A stretch of DNA of 64,000 nucleotides from Terrimonas ginsenosidimutans (lineage in GTDB: Bacteria > Bacteroidota > Bacteroidia > Chitinophagales > Chitinophagaceae): assembly GCF_022012415.1 (NCBI RefSeq), contig NZ_JAKLTR010000002.1, positions 124,001 to 188,000 on the forward strand, given 5' to 3'. Of the stretch, positions 45,120 through 53,152 are shown piece after piece. The number at the start of each line of letters is the position of its first letter. Positions within the stretch are counted from its first letter, which is position 1. The position numbers were made by a program, and so were the translations under genes. The notes under the pieces are model-generated. The model saw only the letters and a list, made by a program, of their open reading frames with translations. It had not been told where the DNA came from and made no database searches.

Positions 45120-48100
45120 CTAGCTTACCGGAATTTGAATAATAAACGTTGATCGGTTTCCTTCTTCTGTTTTTACTTTCAATTCCCCGCCATGTGCTTT
45201 TACGATATCGTAGGAAAGACTCAATCCGAGACCAGTTCCCTGGCCTGTTGGTTTGGTGGTGAAAAATGGCTGAAAGATCTTATCAATGATCGCTTTGGGA
45301 ATGCCGTTACCATTGTCTGAGACTTCTATCTCCACGGTATTGTTTGTCTTTCGAGTGCTTATAGAAACTGTCGGATTGTAGTTCCCTATTCCGGATTTCC
45401 TTTTTTCTTCAACAACGTACAATGCGTTTGTGATCAGGTTCAGCAAAACTCGGCCAATATCCTGCGAAATGACGTTGATATTTCCGATGGTGCTGTCGAA
45501 ATCAGTTTGGAGTGTTGCGTTGAAGTTTTTATCTTTTGCTCTTAAGCCATGATAAGCCAGACGCAGGTATTCATCCGCCAGTGTATTGATATCCGTGGGA
45601 GTCTTTTGTCCTTTGCTTGACTGTGAATGTTGCAGCATGCCTTTTACGATCGAGTCAGCACGTTTGCCATGATGATGGATCTTTTCCAGGTTTTGGATCA
45701 GGTCATCGGCTATTTCGATGGCGATGGTTGTATTTCCATTCGCCAGTTCTGTTTTCATTTCATCGATGAGTTCCTTGCTGACATCGCTGAAATTATTGAC
45801 GAAGTTCAACGGGTTTTGAATTTCATGCGCTATACCTGCGGTGAGTTCACCCAGGCTTGCCATCTTTTCAGATTGTATCAATTGTTTCTGCGCCGCTTGC
45901 AGATCGTAGAGGGCGTTCTCTGCTTTTTGTCTCGCCTGCTTGATCTCTGTCACATCCTGCTGCGCTTTCAGTGCCTGTGCTTCCGCTTTCTGAAGGTCAA
46001 GGAATCTCGTATAGGTTTGTTCGAATACTACAGCAAACCGTTTGAAGATATCGTGCAATGCGGGGACTTGTTCATAAGTGATAAACATCAGGTATCCCTG
46101 CGTAAAAAAAGCAACATGGAAGATCTGATAGGAAGGTAATGCGATTCCTGCTTTTTGAAAATCTCTCAATATCTGTCCTGCTATGGGAAGTGAATCGATA
46201 TATTGGTAATGTTCTGTGAGTTCCTGACCACCGATCTCTTCGATATATAAGGTTTCGCCTTTTTGCAGCGCATCATAGATCCGTTTATAAACATCCTGAT
46301 TACTTGGTGTTCTGAACGCTTCGGCGATGCCGATCTTTGTGCCATTCCAGGAAGTGGCCCATTGTTTATCATCGTCCCAGATGTTAAATCCATAATTCCA
46401 GGAAACATCTCCCGTGAGTATGGCAACCTGCTGGAACATTACATTGGCAGCTTCTATCAGCTCGTTACTGTTCTGCATGGCCATGGTACGTGCCCGTACG
46501 CGTTCCAGTGCCAATTGGATCTGCGATTCCCTTGTCTGCGCTTCTGCTTTTTGCAGATCAAGAAAACGGGTGTAAGTCTGCTCAAAGACTTTAGCAAAAC
46601 GAATAAAGATATCATAAGATTCCGGCGCGGGATCTAACGTAATAAATAGCAAGTATCCGTATTTGAAGTAAATAGCGTGATCTGTTTGCTGTGTCGGAAA
46701 TGATCCGCCGGCAGCCAGCATTCCTCTTAACGCATCTCCCATCACCGGAATGGTGCAGAGATACTCATAGTGCGTTATACACTCTTCGCCTTTGAAAGTT
46801 TCAACATGGATCGGAGCTCCCGTCTGACCTGCTTCGTAATATCGGAGAAAGAGATTCTCTCTTGGGGTTTTGTACGCAGGCAGGGTGCCTCGTTCGGAGC
46901 TGAACCATTCGGTAGAATCATTTTCGCCATAGATATTAAAAGCGCAACCCCAGGTTTCAATACCCAATGCCCGCACCTGGCTATCCAAAACGAAAGATGC
47001 ATCCGCAAGCTCGTTGCTATGCTGCATGCCCATTGTTCTCGAACGGACTTTCTCGAGTGCGTTTTCAATTCTCGCTTCTCTCGCCTGTGCTTCTGCTTTC
47101 CCGAGGTCAAGAAAACGTGTATAGGCCTGCTGGAAAACATTTCCAAACCGCATAAGCGTAGCGTTCTCTTCATCTGTATAGGGAATGCCGGAGAAGTTTT
47201 CGATATACACGCCGATGTTCTCCAGCAGTACAGTTGAGATCGCGAGACCGGGGCAGGTAAAATAATATTCATTTGCTTCAGCCGGTAGTTCGGGAAAGAA
47301 GGTAAACAGTTTTGTATAAAAACGATTTTTTTCGTCAAAGTCAAGATGGTTGGCAAAGAAATTTGCGCCTGTTTCTCTTGCTGTAAGAAAGCTGTTCCAG
47401 TGTGGTGAATCAAAATAGGGAATGGTAATCTTTGACGGGATCTTATAGTGATCAGCGATCCAAAGTTTCATTGTATCGCCGCTCTTATAGTCAATAATGA
47501 ACCCGGCATGTTCAACTGGCATCCCGATATAGATCAGTTGCTGGTATAGTACACGGATGATCTCTTTGAGTTCGCTGCTGTGATGCATAGCCATGGTGCG
47601 GCTTCTCACTTTCTCGAGGGAAGTTTCAATTTCCAGCTCCCGGTTTTTTATAACCAGATCTGCAGTCCTTTCCGCAACCAGTTTTTCGAGCGCGTCGGTT
47701 TTCTTCTTCCAGTCGTCAATGCCGAATGTATCTGAATCTGATTGGACCATTTCCGGTTTTGATGCATGCCAGTGAACCAGTTTCCATTTGCCGCTTATGT
47801 ATTCCATGACAGCGGAGGAGCGGATCCCAAGAATGATTGTTTCAGTGCCGGTTTTTATCTTCACCGCAACGTGCTCAACAAAGACTGCAACGTTATCATC
47901 TGCACAATAGTTCCGGTATACAGGCGTACGGGAAAAATGTAGCTCAAGTCCGGCACTTTGGTCTTTTTGCCGGCGGATCAGGGTTCGAAGACCATCCAGG
48001 TCAAAAAACAATTCATCTGCCGTGGTTCCGACGATCATTAAATGCTCAGCGAAATAGTTTTGAAGCAAATCGTCTGGTTCTAGTCCCCATCCGATTGCGC

Positions 48101-48149
48101 AGACTCGGTCAAGAGCTTCATTCAGCAATATTTCCTTTTCCGGGTTCAT
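45120..48149 (-). CDS. Soluble sensor histidine kinase with NTF2-like domain and three repeated modules
   Basis: A 1,009-residue cytoplasmic kinase with no signal peptide or membrane helix. Residues about 1-145 form an NTF2/SnoaL-like domain (DUF4440 type; YISGKWKLVHWHASKPE). A coiled coil leads to three copies of a module of about 170 residues, each opening with ALEKVRSRTMAMH..ELxE or a close form (near residues 175, 345 and 530) and closing with FxxVFEQTYTRFLDLQKAEAQ. The fold is probably GAF-like. Then come HisKA (AHEIQNPL) near residue 765 and HATPase (DNGNGIPKA). The repeated input modules suggest internal duplication. Its ATG overlaps the stop of a degenerate kinase tail just upstream. 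Confidence 0.87.
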   Translation of the reverse strand: MNPEKEILLNEALDRVCAIGWGLEPDDLLQNYFAEHLMIVGTTADELFFDLDGLRTLIRRQKDQSAGLELHFSRTPVYRNYCADDNVAVFVEHVAVKIKTGTETIILGIRSSAVMEYISGKWKLVHWHASKPEMVQSDSDTFGIDDWKKKTDALEKLVAERTADLVIKNRELEIETSLEKVRSRTMAMHHSSELKEIIRVLYQQLIYIGMPVEHAGFIIDYKSGDTMKLWIADHYKIPSKITIPYFDSPHWNSFLTARETGANFFANHLDFDEKNRFYTKLFTFFPELPAEANEYYFTCPGLAISTVLLENIGVYIENFSGIPYTDEENATLMRFGNVFQQAYTRFLDLGKAEAQAREARIENALEKVRSRTMGMQHSNELADASFVLDSQVRALGIETWGCAFNIYGENDSTEWFSSERGTLPAYKTPRENLFLRYYEAGQTGAPIHVETFKGEECITHYEYLCTIPVMGDALRGMLAAGGSFPTQQTDHAIYFKYGYLLFITLDPAPESYDIFIRFAKVFEQTYTRFLDLQKAEAQTRESQIQLALERVRARTMAMQNSNELIEAANVMFQQVAILTGDVSWNYGFNIWDDDKQWATSWNGTKIGIAEAFRTPSNQDVYKRIYDALQKGETLYIEEIGGQELTEHYQYIDSLPIAGQILRDFQKAGIALPSYQIFHVAFFTQGYLMFITYEQVPALHDIFKRFAVVFEQTYTRFLDLQKAEAQALKAQQDVTEIKQARQKAENALYDLQAAQKQLIQSEKMASLGELTAGIAHEIQNPLNFVNNFSDVSKELIDEMKTELANGNTTIAIEIADDLIQNLEKIHHHGKRADSIVKGMLQHSQSSKGQKTPTDINTLADEYLRLAYHGLRAKDKNFNATLQTDFDSTIGNINVISQDIGRVLLNLITNALYVVEEKRKSGIGNYNPTVSISTRKTNNTVEIEVSDNGNGIPKAIIDKIFQPFFTTKPTGQGTGLGLSLSYDIVKAHGGELKVKTEEGNRSTFIIQIPVS

Positions 48150-48214
48150 GTTTTATTTTTAGATGGGGCGTTGATGATAAATGTGGATCCTTCGTTTTCT
48201 TTGGATGGAACGTC
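48146..48214 (-). pseudogene. Remnant of a histidine kinase C-terminus
   Basis: The minus strand encodes DVPSKENEGSTFIINAPSK followed by NKT and TGA, the usual last strand of a HATPase domain (compare ETKEGEGTTFIIQL in the sister kinase at 31794). Nothing of the rest of the domain remains. The TGA overlaps the next kinase's ATG (ATGA), exactly as between intact neighbours in the array, so a whole kinase was probably lost here by deletion. Confidence 0.6.
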
Positions 48215-48539
48215 AGTTCGTATGTCTGTGGGACAGATGAAAATCAACACTATTTCTGATCATGTATCCGTAAAAGTGGATGACGTGTTCGCGGCCTTCT
48301 GTAGTGGTTCGAACGCTGTTAAAGATGCGCGTGTCTTTTGTATAACAATTGCCTGCTTTTACAGAATCTGAATTTCGTAAAGCTTCTGCGAATAGTCCGC
48401 TCTGAATATCTATCTCTTTTATAGCTGCGAGGGAGTCAAACATTAGGGTTCCTTTTCTCAATTGATTAAAACCGGTCATTGTTGCCAAGGTTAAGAACAG
48501 TAGCAACGTTGAAGCAGGAATGTTTTCGTAAGATTTCAT
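48213..48539 (-). CDS. Truncated SnoaL/DUF4440-like secreted protein
   Basis: A 108-residue frame with a hydrophobic N-terminus (ENIPASTLLLFLTLATMTGF), then IDIQSGLFAEALRNSDSVKAGNCYTKDTRIF and TTEGREHVIHFY, the first half of an NTF2/SnoaL-like (DUF4440) domain. The second half is missing: the frame ends at SHRHTN and the DNA passes into a kinase tail in another frame. It is probably a broken gene formed by the same deletion that removed the kinase. NTF2-like domains also occur at the start of the next kinase gene. Confidence 0.55.
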   Translation of the reverse strand: MKSYENIPASTLLLFLTLATMTGFNQLRKGTLMFDSLAAIKEIDIQSGLFAEALRNSDSVKAGNCYTKDTRIFNSVRTTTEGREHVIHFYGYMIRNSVDFHLSHRHTN

Positions 48540-48557
48540 ATTGTCTTTTGTAATGAG

Positions 48558-49664
48558 TTATTTGGTGTTTGGTAGTGTGATGGTAAAGAGTGATCCTTCT
48601 CCTTCTTTCGTTTCGGCTTTTAATTCACCGCCATGTCCTTTTGCAACGATGTCATAACTCAGGCTCAATCCTAAGCCTGTTCCCTGCCCGGTTGGTTTAG
48701 TGGTGAAGAATGGTTGAAATATTTTGTCGATGATCTGTTGCGGTATGCCATAGCCATTGTCAGATACTGCAATGGTTGCTTTGTTTCCGCAGTGTTCTGT
48801 TTTTATGGAAACGGTTGCGTCATATCCGGGTATTTGTCTTTTTTTCTTTTCATTAACGGCATAAAAGGCATTGGTCAGAATATTCATGATCACTCTGCCC
48901 ATATCCTGCGGAATGATATTGACACCGGTAAGTGACGGATCGAAATCTGTAATTATGGTTGCATTGAATGTATTTTCTTTCGCCCTTAATCCGTGATAAC
49001 AAAGCCTGACGTATTCTTCGCACAGTGCATTAATGTCGGTTAGTTCTTTTTGCCCGCTGCCTGTGCGGCTGTGTTGAAGCATCCCTTTTACAATGCCGTC
49101 GGCGCGTTTGCCATGATGGTTGATCTTTTCAAGATTTTGTTTGATGTCTTCCGCGATCTGCAAGGCTTCTTCGTGGTTTCCGTTTTTTAATTCTTCTTTC
49201 ATTTCATCGATCAGTTCGGCGCTGATCTCGCTGAAGTTGTTGACGAAGTTCAGCGGGTTCTGGATCTCATGTGCGATACCGGCAGTCAGTTCTCCCAATG
49301 AAGCCATTTTCTCGGATTGAACGAGTTGTTGTTGTGCGGATTTTAATTCTGTCAATGATCTTTCTAGTGCGGCGTTAGTGTCTTCTACGGCTTTTCTTTT
49401 TTGTTCGAGTTCTTCTATGGTTTCTTCCAGGAGGATGGCTGTTGTTTTTTTTACTTTTCCGGTTCTGTCCAGTTTAAAGTCGGTGATGGCCCATTGCTTA
49501 TCGGCGTCAGTAATGGCTTTAAGCAGGGCGGCTTTCTCTGCTTCGGGAAGGTCTGCTGGTTCTAGCAGTTTCTTTATATTTTGGAGGTGTGGGTTCAAAA
49601 GGATGAAAGTTTTAGGTAATAACAGGTACGGGTATGAATATGGATTACTTTTTACGAGTTTCAT
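48558..49664 (-). CDS. Short soluble histidine kinase
   Basis: A 368-residue kinase from ATG 49664 (MKLVKSNPYSYPYLLL). It has no signal peptide or membrane helix. The input is a short N-terminal segment (about 1-60; NPHLQNIKKLLEPADLPEAEKAALLKAIT) and a long coiled coil (LEETIEELEQKRKAVEDTNAALERSL), followed by HisKA (AHEIQNPL) and HATPase (DNGYGIPQQII). It is the first and simplest kinase of the array. A longer frame to 49724 exists, but its extra 20 residues are encoded by an inverted repeat at 49679 and I rejected it. A partner protein may provide the signal. Confidence 0.85.
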   Translation of the reverse strand: MKLVKSNPYSYPYLLLPKTFILLNPHLQNIKKLLEPADLPEAEKAALLKAITDADKQWAITDFKLDRTGKVKKTTAILLEETIEELEQKRKAVEDTNAALERSLTELKSAQQQLVQSEKMASLGELTAGIAHEIQNPLNFVNNFSEISAELIDEMKEELKNGNHEEALQIAEDIKQNLEKINHHGKRADGIVKGMLQHSRTGSGQKELTDINALCEEYVRLCYHGLRAKENTFNATIITDFDPSLTGVNIIPQDMGRVIMNILTNAFYAVNEKKKRQIPGYDATVSIKTEHCGNKATIAVSDNGYGIPQQIIDKIFQPFFTTKPTGQGTGLGLSLSYDIVAKGHGGELKAETKEGEGSLFTITLPNTK

Positions 49665-49678
49665 ATAGATAGTTGGGC

Positions 49679-49794
49679 GGCGTACGAGTATCGCAAAGTG
49701 CGCGAAGGGCCCCAATGGACGCAAGGGTGTTCAGTTTATCACGATGCTTTGCGCTCTTTGCGTGACCTGGCGCTCTTTGCGATACTCCTACGCC
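49679..49794. repeat. Inverted repeat with CGCAAAG/CTTTGCG arms
   Basis: Left arm 49679-49703 (GGCGTACGAGTATCGCAAAG and on) pairs with 49770-49794 with about two mismatches in 25 bases. Inside, GCGCTCTTTGCG occurs twice. It sits 15 bases upstream of the soluble kinase start and 95 bases from the FIST fragment. No protein is encoded in the gap. Confidence 0.65.
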
Positions 49795-49889
49795 GTTCTC
49801 TTTGTAAGATATCTTCATCTTTCTTTTAACGCTACAACGCAGGTAGTGAGGTTATGCTTTCAAGATTACCACCGGTCGCTCTTCCCAAT

Positions 49890-50126
49890 TCAGCATTGGA
49901 GAACGATGGCGCCCATCCCGGTATCTCCATCGATAAATTCTCCATTGGTACTTGCGCCGAAAATGGAAACACCAGCATCAGATAATATTTTGGTCACTGC
50001 TTTATGATCCTGTTTCCGGGAGATAAAGACAGTTGCCAGCGTGGGCTTGAAACCTTCTTCCATTTTTTTTGCAAGAGCTGATCTGATCTCTTCCGGTGAG
50101 TTGCCTTTGATCGAGTTCGCTTTCAT
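49890..50126 (-). CDS. Truncated FIST-domain protein (likely pseudogene)
   Basis: A 78-residue fragment. Its sequence MKANSIKGNSPEEIRSALAK closely follows the start of the complete FIST protein at 50459 (MRAKSIKGESPEEIRSALNE), and both continue through FISxKQ and GEFID to a GAI block. Here the frame ends at IVLQC where the full protein has more than 300 further residues. No remains of those were seen before the inverted repeat at 49794. It is most likely a duplicated and truncated copy. It follows the EthD gene by ten bases. Confidence 0.65.
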   Translation of the reverse strand: MKANSIKGNSPEEIRSALAKKMEEGFKPTLATVFISRKQDHKAVTKILSDAGVSIFGASTNGEFIDGDTGMGAIVLQC

Positions 50127-50136
50127 GTCTGCTGAT

Positions 50137-50442
50137 TTAGTTTTCTACAATACCAACAATGATCTTCACGCCGCCTGTGGCGAAATTTGACAGATCAGCG
50201 GCCATAGCTTTGCCTTCTTCTGAAGCCATTGCCCGTTGCATGGTTTCTCCGCTTTCAAAGCAGAGTTCGGCCATCCGGTAATAGACCGGCGCACTGCCGT
50301 CTGCGTTCTGCAGGAACCTGGTATATTCTTTTTTGACGATACCTGCTGTCTTATTTACAAGAGGGTCGTGTGTTTCTTTATAATATTTCTCAAACTCTTC
50401 CGGGCTGGAAGGATGGCCGTATAAAACAGTTGCTTTGATCAT
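50137..50442 (-). CDS. EthD-family protein
   Basis: A 101-residue protein with the EthD-type ferredoxin-like fold. The family pattern is visible: VLYGHPSSPEEFEKYYKETHDPLVNK at the N-terminus, where the His is part of the conserved pair, and YYRMAELCFESGETMQRAMAS in the second half. EthD proteins are small dimeric enzymes or accessory proteins in degradation pathways; the reaction here is unknown. It lies 16 bases downstream of the FIST gene on the same strand and is probably co-transcribed with it. Confidence 0.8.
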   Translation of the reverse strand: MIKATVLYGHPSSPEEFEKYYKETHDPLVNKTAGIVKKEYTRFLQNADGSAPVYYRMAELCFESGETMQRAMASEEGKAMAADLSNFATGGVKIIVGIVEN

Positions 50443-50458
50443 GCTATCTGGTTTAAGG

Positions 50459-51613
50459 TTATTTTTCTTTTAATGCTACCCAGCTGCAAGTGGTAGAGTG
50501 AAAAACATTGTCATTTACCGGATCTTTCCCATATTCTCCATAGGAAAAGAAGCCCGCCATTGGAACATCCCACAGCCTGTGTAGACCATCATTTTCTTCC
50601 TGGATCATTGGGCCAAGAGCTGTCCGTCTTCCAAGACAGGAGAAGACAAGCAGGGCATCGGCAGAGGCACTTTCTTGTTGTTTTAGTTCTGCTGCCTTGT
50701 TTAAAACTGATTCCACGATATCGAAATCAGGAGGAAGGGTGAACTGCAGCTGTTTTCCTTCAGGAATAGCAAAGTCTAACCTGACGGCTTTTCTTTCGTT
50801 GTCTATGATCATTGGTGTTCGCAGTGACGGCTCTCCTCCATCTACCGAAAGAAAAGGATAATAGAAGGCGATGTTCTCGCGGAAGTTGGATGAATTGACT
50901 TCTGTGTCGATCGATTGTCCCAGATAGCGCAAATACATATCCAGTGCAGGTTGATCGTCAATCATTAACAACCATTCGCCATCCGCCTTTGTAACAGTTC
51001 TTACTTTTCCAAGGGGTTTCCAACCGGAAATGGCCATTCCGTGCAGATCGATCCTGTCGTTATCCAGCGCAAGTATGATAAAACCTTCGTCTGTTGTTTG
51101 ATGATTGGTAAAAATGAAAGTGCCTTCCAGAAGATAGTCGTCTCCCGACATCGCACCGAATACAGGCGTTTCGTTTCCTGCTTCCTCAACAATTCCATGG
51201 ATCAATCTATCGCTTTCGTACATTTTTCCTGTGCTCGAAAAGGAGGTGCTGCACACGATAAAGGCCGGACGGCTGAAGGTTTGTTTCGCACTGTTTACAG
51301 CATCTTTTGCGGCGATGATCACATCGGTGTCTTTTGTTTCACTGAAAATGATCTGGTAATATTCTTTGCTGAGATCCAATAGCAGGATCGCGATAGCGCC
51401 ATCACTCTGGTGATTATCGATGAATTCCCCGGCTGATGTTGCCCCGATAATGTCAATGCCAGCGCTGTTCAGGATATCGCATAGCGCGTCTCTGTTTTGT
51501 TTAACAGAAATGAATACGATGGCCAGCGATGGCGTAAAGCCATCCTGCAAGCTTTCATTCAAAGCTGACCTGATCTCCTCTGGCGATTCGCCTTTTATCG
51601 ATTTGGCCCGCAT
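50459..51613 (-). CDS. FIST-domain sensory protein
   Basis: A 384-residue soluble protein with FIST N (about 35-225; IIGATSAGEFID, VFGAMSGDDYLLEG) and FIST C (about 240-365; FSCLGRRTALG, GFFSYGEYG) domains. FIST domains bind small ligands, possibly amino acids, and often feed two-component systems. This copy has no transmitter, so it would act in trans. The stop of the serine hydrolase upstream is three bases from its start. Its place next to the kinase array makes it a candidate ligand sensor for the short soluble kinase, by inference only. Confidence 0.85.
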   Translation of the reverse strand: MRAKSIKGESPEEIRSALNESLQDGFTPSLAIVFISVKQNRDALCDILNSAGIDIIGATSAGEFIDNHQSDGAIAILLLDLSKEYYQIIFSETKDTDVIIAAKDAVNSAKQTFSRPAFIVCSTSFSSTGKMYESDRLIHGIVEEAGNETPVFGAMSGDDYLLEGTFIFTNHQTTDEGFIILALDNDRIDLHGMAISGWKPLGKVRTVTKADGEWLLMIDDQPALDMYLRYLGQSIDTEVNSSNFRENIAFYYPFLSVDGGEPSLRTPMIIDNERKAVRLDFAIPEGKQLQFTLPPDFDIVESVLNKAAELKQQESASADALLVFSCLGRRTALGPMIQEENDGLHRLWDVPMAGFFSYGEYGKDPVNDNVFHSTTCSWVALKEK

Positions 51614-51616
51614 GCG

Positions 51617-52771
51617 TTATTTTTTATCAATTGATGAAATGATCATTTTCATGAATTCACCCATTTTGCTGTCGTCCATCCATCTTGCAACAACGACGAG
51701 GTCATGTTCGTTATCCACTACAATGTAGTTCCCGCCAAAACCTGCCGCGTAGTATACTTCGGGTGAAACATCTTTCCATTTCTGTGTTGTATTCATCCAC
51801 CACATATAACCATATTCTTTATTCGGGACGGACGGTTTGTGTGCTTCACTGATCCATTTTTCAGAAAGCAATTGCTTGCCTTTCCATTTTCCTTTTCTGA
51901 GGAACAATAAACCAAATCTTGCATGGTCGAGGGTATTGATAAAAATGCCTCCGCCGTGATGACCGCCGCCGCTTACGCTTTGCATCATGATACCATCGAT
52001 GTTTACGAAGGTGTTGTCATAGCCATACCATCTCCAGGTGGTTGATGCGCCGATGGGATCCATCACTTTTTCTTTCAGGATCACCGGTAAAGGTTTGCGG
52101 TATACCTGCAGCAATGAATAAGCGAGAAGGTTTACACGAACATCGTTGTACTTGAACACCGTTCCCGGCTCCTGCAGCTTCCTGTTCTTCCAGTCATCAA
52201 TGCCGCCTTCTCTTGGCGGACGGTCGGCCCAGTCATGCAGACCGAATAGGGAACCGCTCCAGTCAGATGACTGGTTAAGCAGGTGCTCCCAGGTGATGGT
52301 TGAATTATGTTGACCTGTATAACTGTCGTCCCAAACGTAATTGGATACGCGGTCGTGAACAGACCGGATCAGGCCGTCATCAACCGCCAGCCCTGCAACG
52401 GTGGATAAATAACTTTTGGTGGCGCTGAAGGTCATGTCCACTCTTTTTACATCACCCCATTGAGCAACGATGTATCCGTTTTTGATCACCAGACCTGCGG
52501 GGCCACCTCTTTCTTTCATAGGTCCGTTGATGGCGTAGCCCGGTTCTCTTGCATACGATCTCAGGTTGGCGATACGAAGATCCTTCTCCACTTTGTTTTC
52601 GCTCCGTAAGGCAAATGCAATGGCACTGTCAACCTTTGTTTGGTTCATGCCGGCCTGTTGCGGCGTTTTTGACTGCCAGGCTGTATCCGGGTAATAGATA
52701 GATTGAGCAGTCGCTGCTGCGTATATAAACAGGAGAAGGAATGTTGTAAAATAGTAAGTGATCTTCTTCAT
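51617..52771 (-). CDS. Beta-lactamase-family serine hydrolase, secreted
   Basis: A 384-residue exported serine hydrolase. Signal peptide MKKITYYFTTFLLLFIYAAATAQ; nucleophile motif SATK (Ser116-Lys119) in DMTFSATKSYLS; second motif YND in FKYNDVRVNLLAY; GGHHGGGIFINTLDHARFGLLFL is typical of the class C-like esterase group. The C-terminal part has GYMWWMN and FGGNYIVVD. It may be an esterase or peptidase of the periplasm. ATG 52771 gives a clean signal peptide; an ATG six codons upstream is possible. It heads a probable operon with FIST and EthD genes. It is not close in sequence to the lipoprotein hydrolase at 39491. Confidence 0.85.
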   Translation of the reverse strand: MKKITYYFTTFLLLFIYAAATAQSIYYPDTAWQSKTPQQAGMNQTKVDSAIAFALRSENKVEKDLRIANLRSYAREPGYAINGPMKERGGPAGLVIKNGYIVAQWGDVKRVDMTFSATKSYLSTVAGLAVDDGLIRSVHDRVSNYVWDDSYTGQHNSTITWEHLLNQSSDWSGSLFGLHDWADRPPREGGIDDWKNRKLQEPGTVFKYNDVRVNLLAYSLLQVYRKPLPVILKEKVMDPIGASTTWRWYGYDNTFVNIDGIMMQSVSGGGHHGGGIFINTLDHARFGLLFLRKGKWKGKQLLSEKWISEAHKPSVPNKEYGYMWWMNTTQKWKDVSPEVYYAAGFGGNYIVVDNEHDLVVVARWMDDSKMGEFMKMIISSIDKK

Positions 52772-52859
52772 GATAATGACTGGTTTCATTTTCTGATGCG
52801 TTTTTTGTGGTTCTTCTTTTTTTTCTGCGTTGGTCAGGTCGTTATAATAGTTTGGGTTT

Positions 52860-53083
52860 GGCGTAGGTCCCGGCAGATCTCGCTGATTTTAAATGTCTTC
52901 CCTGGAAAATTTATGCCTCTTCTGATAATTATTTTTTCGTTAACGCAGATTACGCGGATAAGTGTCTGATAATGGAGCCTAATCTGCGTGTTCTGCGGTG
53001 TTACACAAAAACATTTGCTATATCATCGTACACGTTCTGAGATCGGCCAGATAAGATCTGCGTAATCCGCGGGAAACTACGCC
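52860..53083. repeat. GGCGTAGG-ended inverted-repeat element, copy 1
   Basis: GGCGTAGGTCCCGGCAGATC at the left (from 52860) and GATCTGCGTAATCCGCGGG with AAACTACGCC at the right (to 53083) are imperfect inverted repeats. Inside are more CGCAGATTACGCGG pieces. Same end sequence as the short element at 59707-59790. It fills most of the 52772-53152 gap; no protein is encoded. Confidence 0.55.
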
Positions 53084-53152
53084 GGTCAATCAAAGAAATA
53101 CACATTACGAGGGGACGGTTGGTTGTTCGATTGATAGGATTTTTTGCCGGAC

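Noticed and set aside
46775-47413. Minus-strand frame of 212 codons in the repeated-module kinase
   Set aside because: It lies in another frame of the same strand within the intact kinase; composition is not protein-like.
31794-49664. The kinase array as a biosynthetic or defence island
   Set aside because: No nuclease, toxin, transposase or biosynthetic enzyme is present; all genes are sensory or hydrolase genes.
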